7,163 nt of DNA, taken from positions 1 through 7,163 of the forward strand of contig JAPULF010000436.1 of the NCBI GenBank assembly GCA_027295245.1. Direction: 5' to 3'. The notes beneath the pieces were generated by a model, which worked only from the letters and a program-made list of their open reading frames with translations, had not been told where the DNA came from and did not search any database. This DNA comes from Planctomycetota bacterium (GTDB lineage Bacteria > Planctomycetota > Phycisphaerae > UBA1845 > UTPLA1). The position numbers and the translations under genes were made by a program. The first letter of the stretch is position 1. Each line of letters begins with the position of its first letter. Below, in pieces: positions 1 to 5,783 of the stretch.

Positions 1-752
1 AAGATAACGATCCGCCGTCCGTTGAACGCGCACTGAACGACATGTCGAACTCGCTCGGTTTGCGTGGCGATGGCGATCTTCTCCTTTTCGTACACCTTTC
101 GGGCGGCATCCTGCTCGAGGTGGTCGCTCGGCAGCTTGACCTTCACGATATGGGCGCCCAATTGGCAAGCGATCTGTGCGGCGTATCCACACACATCAAT
201 GGCGGTCTCGCCGGCCTTGCTGAGTGAGGTCCCGCGCGGATAACTCCAAATCACCACCGCCAAGCCGGCGGCCCGGGCTTCCTCCGCGTAGGCCCGGACG
301 TTTTCGTACATTTCCTGTCGAAGCGCCGAGCCGGGGTAGATCGTGAGGCCGACCGCGCAGCAACCAAGCCGCAGGGCGTCATCCACCGAAGCCGTGAGGG
401 CCTGCCAGGAGTCCTTTTCGTCGGCCAGCGCATCGTGGTTGTTGGCCTTGAGAATCAGCGGAATCTGTCCAGCAAAATCGGCGGCCCCGGCCTCGAGGAA
501 TCCCAGCGGAGCGGCGTACGCATTCAAACCCGCCTCGATGGCCAGCTTGAAGTGATAATGCGGGTCATACGCCGCTTCGTTCGGTCCGAAGCTCCGAGCC
601 GGGCCGTGTTCCCAACCTTGATCGACCGGCAAAATCACCATCCGGCCGGTGCCTCCCAATCGTCCGTGATTCAACATCCGCGCGAGATTGGTCAACGTGC
701 CCGGATTGTCACTTGAATACCAGCTCAGAATCTCACGAATTCGTTCGGCCAT
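1..752 (-). CDS. fbaB: Class I fructose-bisphosphate aldolase (FbaB/DhnA type), 3' end outside window
   Basis: This cytosolic glycolytic/gluconeogenic enzyme interconverts fructose-1,6-bisphosphate with dihydroxyacetone phosphate and glyceraldehyde-3-phosphate through a lysine Schiff base. 250 codons are visible without a stop; FbaB of E. coli is about 350 residues, so the C-terminal part (including the usual S-G-G phosphate loop) is missing. Seen: I-L-P-V-D-Q-G-W-E-H at residues 40-49, the family's N-terminal signature, with D44 as the likely catalytic Asp; L-K-A-N-N-H at 101-106; T-I-Y-P-G-S at 137-142, with Y139 matching the active-site Tyr; and I-V-K-V-K at 202-206, which supplies the Schiff-base lysine (K204 or K206). 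The last visible residues, F-N-G-R-R-I-V-I, lead into the expected phosphate loop. The ATG at 752 is chosen because G-G-A-G lies 8 nt upstream and the homology begins soon after. It is divergent from the glycosyltransferase gene. The family call is confident; the gene symbol is by similarity. Confidence 0.93.
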   Translation of the reverse strand, partial: MAERIREILSWYSSDNPGTLTNLARMLNHGRLGGTGRMVILPVDQGWEHGPARSFGPNEAAYDPHYHFKLAIEAGLNAYAAPLGFLEAGAADFAGQIPLILKANNHDALADEKDSWQALTASVDDALRLGCCAVGLTIYPGSALRQEMYENVRAYAEEARAAGLAVVIWSYPRGTSLSKAGETAIDVCGYAAQIACQLGAHIVKVKLPSDHLEQDAARKVYEKEKIAIATQTERVRHVVQCAFNGRRIVI

Positions 753-807
753 GGCTCAATCTCCACTGCGAAGGTGCTTCTATGAATACGAGAAAGCGTA
801 ACCGATC
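753..807. other. Divergent intergenic region between aldolase and glycosyltransferase
   Basis: This 55-bp gap separates the two divergent start codons and must hold, or sit beside, the promoters of both genes. On the minus strand it carries a G-G-A-G Shine-Dalgarno for the aldolase, 8 nt before its ATG. No convincing -35/-10 pair is visible on either strand inside the gap, so the promoters may extend into the neighbouring coding sequence. Confidence 0.5.
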
Positions 808-2052
808 GTGAAAACGGGTCAAGCGGCCACGGCCCAAGCGGGCTTGCGGACGCGCATGTTCGTCGCTATGTGTGGACCGATGGTCGCCGCCGTATGCACG
901 TTGTTCGTCGGAGTGTTTCTGTCGGTCGTTTTGATCGCGCGCTCGTGGCCGCTGTTTGTTGCTATTCGACACGGCCGGTACCTGGCGGACGTCCGCTGTC
1001 CCTCGCCGGAAGAGGGGCCGTGGCCCGCGGTCACGGTAATCGTTCCGGCGCGCGATGAAGAATCGATGATTTCCCGTTGCCTGGAATCGCTTTCCCGGCA
1101 GGACTATCCAAACCTCGAGATTGTCGCCGTCAATGATCGATCGACCGACGGAACGGGCGACAAAATGGACGCCGTGGCCGCTTCGGACGACCGCGTTCAA
1201 GTCGTTCGCGTCAACGAATTGCCGTCCGGATGGCTCGGAAAGAGCTACGCCAACAAGTTGGGATTCGAGCGGGCCGCCGGCGACTGGCTGCTCTTCACGG
1301 ATGGCGATGTCCTGTTTCGAGAAGACTGCATCCGTCGGGCCGTCTCCCACGCGGAGGCCGAGCGGTTGGATCACCTTGCCTTGTTTCCGGAACTCTCGAA
1401 GGCCGGCTTTTGGGAGTCCGCGGCCTCGTGCTGTTTCGGCGTGCTTTACATGGCCGCCACGCGCCCCTGGCACGCCCGCAACCCGCTTCGACCCGATGCC
1501 TTCGCGGGCGTCGGGGCATTCAATCTGGTTCGACGGTCGGCCTATGAAGCCATCGGAACCCACGATCGCCTTCGCATGGAGATCGTCGATGACTTGAAGT
1601 TGGCCAAGCTGATCAAACGCGCCGGATTGTCCACGGATATACTCGGCGGTCGCCCCCACGTTTGCGTGCGCTGGCAGGTCGGATTGCGAGGCGTCGTCCG
1701 CGGCCTCGAAAAAAACGGTTTCGCCGGCGCGGACTTTAATGTCGGCCGAGTAATTCGCGTCGCGTCGATGCTGGCGGTGCTGGCACTGGGGCCGATCGCG
1801 GGCGCGCTGTTCGCGCCGACATGGTGGTCACGACTACCCTTCGTTTTGTGCATGTGCGCCGAGGTTGCGGGATTCGGCCTTGCGGCTCGAAGCCAGGGCC
1901 ATCGCATGACCGTCGGACTGGTCTTTCCCGTGGCGGGCCTGGCGATGGCGTGGGCGCTCCTGCGATCCGCCTTCCTGACGCTCCGGCGGGGCGGCGTGTC
2001 CTGGCGTGATACTTTTTATTCCCTCGATGAGTTGCGTCGCGGGTTGGTCTGA
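808..2052 (+). CDS. Membrane-associated family 2 glycosyltransferase (HpnB/CrtQ-like architecture)
   Basis: Likely transfers a sugar from a nucleotide-sugar donor to a lipid or envelope acceptor at the cytoplasmic membrane; the acceptor cannot be read from the sequence. It is 414 residues. An N-terminal hydrophobic helix (about 19-44) precedes a GT-A domain: V-T-V-I-V-P-A-R-D-E at 75-84, V-N-D-R-S-T-D-G-T at 108-116, L-P-S-G-W-L-G-K at 138-145, the metal-binding T-D-G-D at 164-167, and I-V-D-D-L-K-L-A at 259-266 with the probable catalytic acid. About two hydrophobic segments follow (about 320-390), then G-G-V-S-W-R-D-T at 395-402. The L-P-x-G-W-x-G-K and V-D-D pattern resembles hopanoid-associated HpnB and carotenoid CrtQ-type enzymes, but no hopanoid or carotenoid gene is nearby. 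The start is GTG 808, the furthest upstream in-frame choice (TAA at 799). Its ribosome site is weak, so ATG 856, 868 or 880 are alternatives. It stands alone on the plus strand. Confidence 0.85.
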   Translation: MKTGQAATAQAGLRTRMFVAMCGPMVAAVCTLFVGVFLSVVLIARSWPLFVAIRHGRYLADVRCPSPEEGPWPAVTVIVPARDEESMISRCLESLSRQDYPNLEIVAVNDRSTDGTGDKMDAVAASDDRVQVVRVNELPSGWLGKSYANKLGFERAAGDWLLFTDGDVLFREDCIRRAVSHAEAERLDHLALFPELSKAGFWESAASCCFGVLYMAATRPWHARNPLRPDAFAGVGAFNLVRRSAYEAIGTHDRLRMEIVDDLKLAKLIKRAGLSTDILGGRPHVCVRWQVGLRGVVRGLEKNGFAGADFNVGRVIRVASMLAVLALGPIAGALFAPTWWSRLPFVLCMCAEVAGFGLAARSQGHRMTVGLVFPVAGLAMAWALLRSAFLTLRRGGVSWRDTFYSLDELRRGLV

Positions 2053-2060
2053 TCAAGATC

Positions 2061-2105
2061 CCTCAATTCAAGACCCAGCAATTCGAGACGCCTCAATTCA
2101 AGACG
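2061..2105. repeat. 15-bp tandem repeat, three copies, at convergent gene ends
   Basis: Three head-to-tail 15-bp units start at 2061, 2076 and 2091 (cctcaattcaagacc, cagcaattcgagacg, cctcaattcaagacg). The hexamer caattc recurs at exactly 15-bp spacing (2064, 2079, 2094). A decayed unit may precede them (2046-2060, sharing tcaaga at the same phase), and the next five bases, cctca at 2106, begin a fourth. The array fills the 45-bp gap between the glycosyltransferase stop and the pseudo-phosphatase stop. The phosphatase TGA lies in the third unit, and the same frame meets another TGA at 15- to 30-bp intervals beyond it. No stem-loop with a T run, and so no obvious terminator, is seen here. Confidence 0.8.
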
Positions 2106-2712
2106 CCTCAGGGGCCTCCGGCAGGCTGGACCTCGTCTCTTCGGGAATGCACGCATCGTCAAGCTCGAACGCGTGCCGCGCCCGCGCGGAGTTCACGAAC
2201 TCCCAAAACGGCCCATAGCCCTCGTCCGACAATCGGCATCGCACGATAGCACTGGCAAACCGCCCCAATACGGCAACGACCGTTTCTCCGTCGTGTTGTT
2301 GAACGATTTTCTGAATCCCCTTGGCCAGCCGGGCCTCGGCCTCCGCAACGGACTCTCCCTCGGGCGGCGAAACCGAGAGCGGGTCGCTTCTCCACTGCCG
2401 ATGCACCTTGCCGAATCGCTCTTGAAAGTCCCCCTCAGACAGGCCCTCCCAATGACCCAAGTCCAGTTCTCGGAGATCCTTCACGGTCTTCAGTTTCTGC
2501 GACACCGCCCCCGCGATGATCGCCCCGGTCTGCCGGGTGGCCTCCTCGGGGCCGGAGTAGACCGCCGACGGGGCAGCCTCCGCCAACTCGATGCCGTCCG
2601 TGACGGCTTCCCCGTTGCCCGTTTCATCGAGAGGCAAATCGGTATCGCCCGCCATGCGTCCTTGCGCCGCCCAACTTGTTTGTGCCGCGCTGACCAGAAT
2701 CAAATTCGTCAT
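2098..2712 (-). CDS. Degenerate histidine-phosphatase (phosphoglycerate-mutase-like) protein, probable pseudoenzyme
   Basis: This is a 204-residue protein with the phosphoglycerate mutase/histidine phosphatase layout. In order: L-I-L-V-S-A-A-Q-T at 4-12 where the family has L-V-R-H-G-E-T; G-R-M-A-G-D-T-D-L-P-L at 18-28; V-Y-S-G-P-E-E-A-T-R-Q-T at 51-62 against a usual Y-S-S-D-L-x-R-A-x-Q-T; L-R-E-L-D-L-G-H-W-E-G-L at 80-91; P-P-E-G-E-S at 116-121; and T-V-V-A-V-L-G-R-F at 144-152 where the family has V-x-V-V-S-H-G-G. The phosphate-accepting His, its neighbouring Arg, the second Arg and the second His are therefore all replaced; only the acidic E82 remains. Classical phosphotransfer chemistry looks impossible. 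The reading frame and fold motifs are intact, so this is a retained gene and not a decayed one; a binding or regulatory role is inference. It starts 29 bp after the pgk stop, with A-A-A-G-G 7-8 nt before ATG 2712, and so is probably co-transcribed with pgk. Confidence 0.85.
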   Translation of the reverse strand: MTNLILVSAAQTSWAAQGRMAGDTDLPLDETGNGEAVTDGIELAEAAPSAVYSGPEEATRQTGAIIAGAVSQKLKTVKDLRELDLGHWEGLSEGDFQERFGKVHRQWRSDPLSVSPPEGESVAEAEARLAKGIQKIVQQHDGETVVAVLGRFASAIVRCRLSDEGYGPFWEFVNSARARHAFELDDACIPEETRSSLPEAPEAS

Positions 2713-2741
2713 GTGCCGCCTTTCGCGAGCGCCGTTCGTCT

Positions 2742-3983
2742 TCAGGCTTCGTCCAACAACTCGATGGTATCAAACGGCCGGCCCTGAAGAAACTCCAGGC
2801 TTGCGCCGCCTCCCGTCGAGATGTGCGTCATTCGATCCGCCAGTCCCGCCGCCTCCACGGCCGCCGCGGAATCTCCGCCGCCGATGATCGTCGTGGCGCC
2901 ATTGCCCGTCGCCTCGGCCACCGCTCGGGCTATGGCGACCGTACCGTGATCGAACGGCGGTGTCTCGAATACACCGGCCGGCCCGTTCCAGACGATCGTT
3001 TTTGCCGAGGCGATCGTCTCCCGATACGCCTTCACGGTGGCCGGTCCGATGTCCAGTCCGATCAGATCATCATCGATGTCGACCGTCGAGATCGACGTGG
3101 CCGCCCCGCGTTCGATCTTCGCGGCACAAACCGTGTCCAGCGGCAAATGCAGCTTTTCTCCGGCCTGGTCCATGAGGCGGCGGGCAAGATGCAGGGCATC
3201 CCGCTCGCAGAGGCTCCGACCGACCGAAGCACCCCGGGCCGCAAAGAATGTGAAAGACATCGCGCCCGCGATCAGCACGGAATCGGCCTTCGAGAGCAGG
3301 TGTTCTATGACCGAGATCTTGTCGCTGACCTTCGCGCCGCCCAGGATCGCGACGAAGGGTCGTTCGGGCTTTTCCAGGGCCTCCCCCAGGAATCGCAGTT
3401 CCTTGCGGACCAAGTGCCCGCAGACCCGTTTGCCGGGCCCCAACAGAAGCGGGACATCATACATGCTCACGTGTTTCCGATGACAGGTCCCGAAGGCGTT
3501 GTTGCAAAAGAGATCGGCATGGGTCGCGAGCCCGGTCGCGAAGCCCCGGATTTCGCCCAACTGACGATCCGTCGGTACGCCGCCCGAGTTCTTGCGGGCC
3601 TTGTCGATGAGCGTTTCGGCGGCGTGAAACCGCAGATTCTCCAGAAGAAGTACGTCGCCGGGCCTCATGGCTTGGACGGCACGGTCACGTTCCGCGCCGA
3701 TGCAGTCCTCGGTAAACCCCACCGGACGGGCGATCAACTTATCGAGTCGCTCGGCGACGGGTCGCAGACTCGAGCCCGGTTCCGGTTGACCCTTGGGCCG
3801 GCCCAGGTGGCTCATCAGGATCAGCATGCCGTTGCGATCGACCACCGAACGGATGGACTCGAGAGCCGAGGCGATTCTGCGGTCGTCCGTGATGGCGCCG
3901 TTTTCGAGCGGCACGTTGAAATCGACTCGCATCAGGACGCGGCGATTCTTCACGGCGATTTCATCTATCGTTCGCTTCGCCAT
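2742..3983 (-). CDS. pgk: Phosphoglycerate kinase
   Basis: This cytosolic enzyme interconverts 1,3-bisphosphoglycerate + ADP with 3-phosphoglycerate + ATP. It is 413 residues, slightly above the usual length. Substrate-side motifs: R-V-D-F-N-V-P at 19-25 (R19, D21, N23), R36, S-H-L-G-R-P at 58-63, L-R-F-H at 117-120 and G-T-C-H-R at 165-169. Nucleotide side: [10 protein letters not shown] at 213-222 (K218), [10 protein letters not shown] at 331-340, I-G-G-G-D-S-A-A-A at 367-375 and [12 protein letters not shown] at 387-398. The ATG at 3983 is preferred over the in-frame GTG at 4001 because it gives the family-typical start M-A-K-R-T-I-D and has G-G-G-A-G 7 nt upstream. Oddities are N162 in place of Asp in N-D-A-F-G, A315 in place of Lys in D-I-G-P-K-T, and an extra stretch of about 18 residues after L-R-F-H. 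Catalytic residues look intact, so it should be active. Its start overlaps the upstream pseudopilin by 23 bp. Confidence 0.96.
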   Translation of the reverse strand: MAKRTIDEIAVKNRRVLMRVDFNVPLENGAITDDRRIASALESIRSVVDRNGMLILMSHLGRPKGQPEPGSSLRPVAERLDKLIARPVGFTEDCIGAERDRAVQAMRPGDVLLLENLRFHAAETLIDKARKNSGGVPTDRQLGEIRGFATGLATHADLFCNNAFGTCHRKHVSMYDVPLLLGPGKRVCGHLVRKELRFLGEALEKPERPFVAILGGAKVSDKISVIEHLLSKADSVLIAGAMSFTFFAARGASVGRSLCERDALHLARRLMDQAGEKLHLPLDTVCAAKIERGAATSISTVDIDDDLIGLDIGPATVKAYRETIASAKTIVWNGPAGVFETPPFDHGTVAIARAVAEATGNGATTIIGGGDSAAAVEAAGLADRMTHISTGGGASLEFLQGRPFDTIELLDEA

Positions 3984-4560
3984 CCGGCGTCTCCCGTTCA
4001 CCCTCGGCCTCGCGCGTCAGAAAACGCGGCCTGAACGCATCCTGGCGCGGGTCGTCGCTGCGGAGGTTGTCCCCGATGCAGGCCCGGTCAATGTCGCCGA
4101 AGTCGCGGTCCGGCCCGGCCGAAAGAAAGACGGGAATGTCATTGTTCGCGTGTACGTACGGCGAATCGGAGCCCGCCGGCAGGTATCGGAGCGGCGTCCC
4201 CCACGGATCCACCACCGTCATTCCGCGCCAGACCGAGGCGGGCAGTTCTTTCAGCTCTTTTTGGGTTTTCTCGTGATTGAGCAGTTCGGCGGGGGCCGAA
4301 AGACCCGAATCGGGAGGCGGGCTCGGCGGATAGACTCCGGTCGAGCGATGGTACCGGGCCAAGGCCTGATCCAGCCGCCCGAGCATTTCTATGGCGAGAT
4401 CCTGCTTGGCCCCTTGTCGAACACTCTTCATCCAGCCGGCAAGCAGGAACAGAAAAACGCCGGTCATCAGGACGACGATCACCATTTCGATCAGCGTCAT
4501 TCCGTTTCGATTGGCAATACCGGGCCGAAGCCTCGCCTCGGCCCTGATGTTCGTCGGCAT
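3961..4560 (-). CDS. Small pseudopilin (type II secretion/type IV pilus-like, GspG-like)
   Basis: This is a 199-residue protein with a class III (prepilin) signal. The basic leader ends in R-N-G at 18-20, followed by M-T-L-I-E with the conserved Glu at +5 (E25) and a hydrophobic helix (about 21-43). A prepilin peptidase should cut after G20, and the helix then packs into a pseudopilus spanning the cell envelope. The globular part has a helical stretch to about 72, a proline-rich loop (Y-P-P-S-P-P-P at 77-83), then V-V-D-P-W-G-T-P-L-R-Y at 116-126. D-P-W-G-x-P is typical of major-pseudopilin (GspG)-like domains. L-S-A-G-P-D-R-D-F-G-D at 146-156 resembles the Asp-rich C-terminal loop that binds calcium in GspG. 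A charged tail ends the protein. The start is ATG 4560; only a weak G-G-G-A is seen before it. It is first in a likely operon with pgk and the pseudo-phosphatase. Which pilus or secretion machine it joins is unknown. Confidence 0.85.
   Translation of the reverse strand: MPTNIRAEARLRPGIANRNGMTLIEMVIVVLMTGVFLFLLAGWMKSVRQGAKQDLAIEMLGRLDQALARYHRSTGVYPPSPPPDSGLSAPAELLNHEKTQKELKELPASVWRGMTVVDPWGTPLRYLPAGSDSPYVHANNDIPVFLSAGPDRDFGDIDRACIGDNLRSDDPRQDAFRPRFLTREAEGERETPDGEANDR
3991..3995 (-). promoter_or_regulatory. Shine-Dalgarno of pgk inside the upstream gene
   Basis: On the minus strand G-G-G-A-G ends 7 nt before ATG 3983, which decides this start over GTG 4001. The site lies within the last codons of the upstream pseudopilin, so pgk translation is probably coupled to it. 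Confidence 0.65.
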
Positions 4561-4568
4561 GGGTCCCG

Positions 4569-4596
4569 ATGGTACGGCGTTGGGTTATCCGGTCAA
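4569..4596 (-). promoter_or_regulatory. Candidate promoter for pseudopilin-pgk operon
   Basis: On the minus strand TTGACC (4596-4591, five of six to consensus) is followed after 16 bp by TACCAT (4574-4569, four of six). Transcription would begin only a few bases before ATG 4560, giving an almost leaderless mRNA. A promoter is expected somewhere in 4561-4639 because a terminator lies just upstream, but this pair is only moderately convincing. Confidence 0.35.
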
Positions 4597-4639
4597 GCAG
4601 TGGGTTGTTGACGACGGCAGGCACCGATCGCTATCCGCG

Positions 4640-4670
4640 AAAAACGCCCCCGAGTGGGAACTCGAGGGCG
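4640..4670 (-). terminator. Rho-independent terminator after the 323-residue pseudopilin
   Basis: Read on the minus strand, an 11-bp stem (4670-4660 with 4655-4645, ten Watson-Crick pairs and one G-U) closes a four-base loop (4659-4656), followed directly by five T residues (4644-4640). It lies 23 bp beyond the stop codon at 4693 and separates that gene from the pseudopilin-pgk unit. Confidence 0.88.
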
Positions 4671-4692
4671 CGCCGGGTGTCTTCGCAATCGG

Positions 4693-5664
4693 TTACTGAT
4701 CGCCTCTTTCAAAATTCGTGATGTCGTCATTATTAGGTCCGTTGAACTTGCCGTCTTTTCCCGGAGACATCAGGATAAAGGTGCGCGAATTGGCCGGCCG
4801 GACCCAGGGCTGCGCCCCCGTTAGACTGCTTTGCCGATTTGACATGATGTACTTGGCGAAATTGTTTTCAAAGGCATCGGCAGGCTGTCCGCTGTCAATC
4901 GGGTTTAAGGCCTTACTCAAGTCGTTGAGTGGAGAATCGGAGTTTTCGAAGTCGTTATGTTCCGTGAAGACATTGTTGTCCCGGCCGTTGTAGACGCCCG
5001 GCACGGTCGGATTGTTCGCGCCCCCGCCGCCGCCGTATTCAATGGGAAGGATCGGCGTTCGTTGGGTGGCATTGGGATTCGCCCTGTAGTAGAGAACCGT
5101 TCTCTCAAACTTGTCGAGAATAACCCGGCAGTAAATCTGTATCGTGTTCCCCAACACGGGTGTTGCCTCGTCGGGCGGCAGTATGCCGATTGCATCCTCG
5201 ACCGGTTCACCCTGCTTGGAAAAGTCGACTTTGTCGGGATCCACGTACGGTTCGGATCTCGGATTGTTGAAATCCCACCGTTCGTACGGTGGGGCAGAAT
5301 TGGAAGAAGGCTTTGGATCGAAGCCCACAAGATCCCTTCCGAACAAGGCGTCCACCAGGAGATTAGCTCCCTGAAGCGGTGATGACTGCGAACCGAACGC
5401 CCAGGCGATGAATTCGCCATTCGGGGGGTTGGACTTGTTGATGTAGTCCCTCGCGTTCGAGGCCGGATACTTGCCGTGGTCGTTCTTGAACATTTCCATG
5501 CCGGTGGTGAGTTGGCTGTACATCGACTGGGTGGCCGCCTCCTTGGCCTTGTCGCGGGCCTTGCCGAGAGACGGCGTTAGAATGCCGATCAAGAGCGTGA
5601 TTATCGCGATGACGGTCAGCAACTCGAGAAGCGTGAAAGCTCGATGCCTGAATGAACGAATCAT
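4693..5664 (-). CDS. Large pseudopilin with prepilin-type N-terminus (GspG-like)
   Basis: This is a 323-residue protein. A short basic leader, M-I-R-S-F-R-H-R-A, precedes F-T-L-L-E-L-L at 10-16, giving a prepilin cleavage site after A9 with Glu at +5 (E14), then a hydrophobic helix to about 30 and a charged amphipathic continuation to about 60 (K-A-R-D-K-A-K-E-A-A). The periplasmic part is much larger than in classical GspG (about 140 residues). It contains N-D-H-G-K-Y-P at 61-67, a Y-G-G-G-G-G run at 210-215 and an Asp/Asn-rich C-terminus, S-P-G-K-D-G-K-F-N with D-D-I-T-N-F at 300-318, resembling the calcium-binding end of major pseudopilins. The ATG at 5664 is chosen over the longer in-frame frame opening at 5721 because G-G-A-G-G-A lies 7 nt upstream and the leader then has prepilin length. 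It has its own promoter and terminator, so it is probably expressed alone. Cargo or filament type is unknown. Confidence 0.88.
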   Translation of the reverse strand: MIRSFRHRAFTLLELLTVIAIITLLIGILTPSLGKARDKAKEAATQSMYSQLTTGMEMFKNDHGKYPASNARDYINKSNPPNGEFIAWAFGSQSSPLQGANLLVDALFGRDLVGFDPKPSSNSAPPYERWDFNNPRSEPYVDPDKVDFSKQGEPVEDAIGILPPDEATPVLGNTIQIYCRVILDKFERTVLYYRANPNATQRTPILPIEYGGGGGANNPTVPGVYNGRDNNVFTEHNDFENSDSPLNDLSKALNPIDSGQPADAFENNFAKYIMSNRQSSLTGAQPWVRPANSRTFILMSPGKDGKFNGPNNDDITNFERGDQ

Positions 5665-5671
5665 GATTGAT

Positions 5672-5677
5672 TCCTCC
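5672..5677 (-). promoter_or_regulatory. Strong Shine-Dalgarno setting the pseudopilin start
   Basis: On the minus strand G-G-A-G-G-A (5677-5672) precedes ATG 5664 by 7 nt. It is one of the strongest ribosome sites in the window and argues against the in-frame upstream start at 5721. Confidence 0.8.
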
Positions 5678-5678
5678 G

Positions 5679-5692
5679 GCCGGTCGCCCGGC
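5679..5692 (-). promoter_or_regulatory. Small 5'-UTR hairpin with a GNRA-type loop
   Basis: On the minus strand GCCGG-GCGA-CCGGC forms a perfect 5-bp stem capped by a GCGA tetraloop, ending one base before the Shine-Dalgarno of the large pseudopilin. It could stabilise the mRNA or tune ribosome access, but a stem this short may arise by chance in GC-rich DNA. Confidence 0.35.
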
Positions 5693-5724
5693 TGCGATTC
5701 CCAAACCAACAGAATTCCCACTCT

Positions 5725-5753
5725 ATTCTATCCGCCCCGTATCCGGCTTGCAA
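5725..5753 (-). promoter_or_regulatory. Sigma70-type promoter of the large pseudopilin
   Basis: On the minus strand TTGCAA (5753-5748) and TAGAAT (5730-5725, five of six to TATAAT) are separated by an ideal 17 bp. Transcription would begin near 5718, giving a leader of about 54 nt before ATG 5664. No factor-independent terminator for the upstream GspK-like gene is visible in 5731-5783, so read-through from that gene may add to expression. Confidence 0.6.
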
Positions 5754-5783
5754 AGGCGGCGGTTCGAAAGCTCGGCGGCCCCG

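Noticed and set aside
782..811. Ten-codon reading frame just upstream of and overlapping GTG 808, a possible leader peptide
   Set aside because: Very short, no Shine-Dalgarno seen, and no attenuator-like structure follows. Chance is sufficient.
733..1659. Open frame of 308 codons on the minus strand opposite the glycosyltransferase
   Set aside because: It is antisense to clear glycosyltransferase motifs, also overlaps the aldolase start, and has low-complexity Arg/His/Gly composition with no domain.
2006..2218. Plus-strand frame that turns the 15-bp repeat into a pentapeptide-like repeat
   Set aside because: The repetition is only a by-product of a repeat unit divisible by three. The frame starts inside the glycosyltransferase, lacks a ribosome site and continues antisense into the phosphatase.
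2098..2712. Reading the mutase-like gene as an active phosphoglycerate mutase or phosphatase
   Set aside because: The catalytic histidines and arginines are replaced at every motif, so an active-enzyme label would mislead.
2173..2787. Open frame of 204 codons on the plus strand opposite the pseudo-phosphatase
   Set aside because: The minus frame shows family motifs in the right order; the plus frame does not and runs into the end of pgk. It is a shadow.
3984..4001. GTG at 4001 as the pgk start
   Set aside because: It adds six residues absent from the family, and the better Shine-Dalgarno and the typical M-A-K start belong to ATG 3983.
2823..4034. Open frame of 403 codons on the plus strand opposite pgk
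   Set aside because: It lies wholly antisense to a well-supported pgk, is rich in Arg, Gly and Asp as expected for a GC-driven shadow frame, and shows no recognisable motif.
5665..5721. Start at 5721 for the large pseudopilin, adding 19 residues
   Set aside because: The added segment would cover the promoter-proximal leader, the hairpin and the Shine-Dalgarno, and would make an unusually long, acidic prepilin leader.
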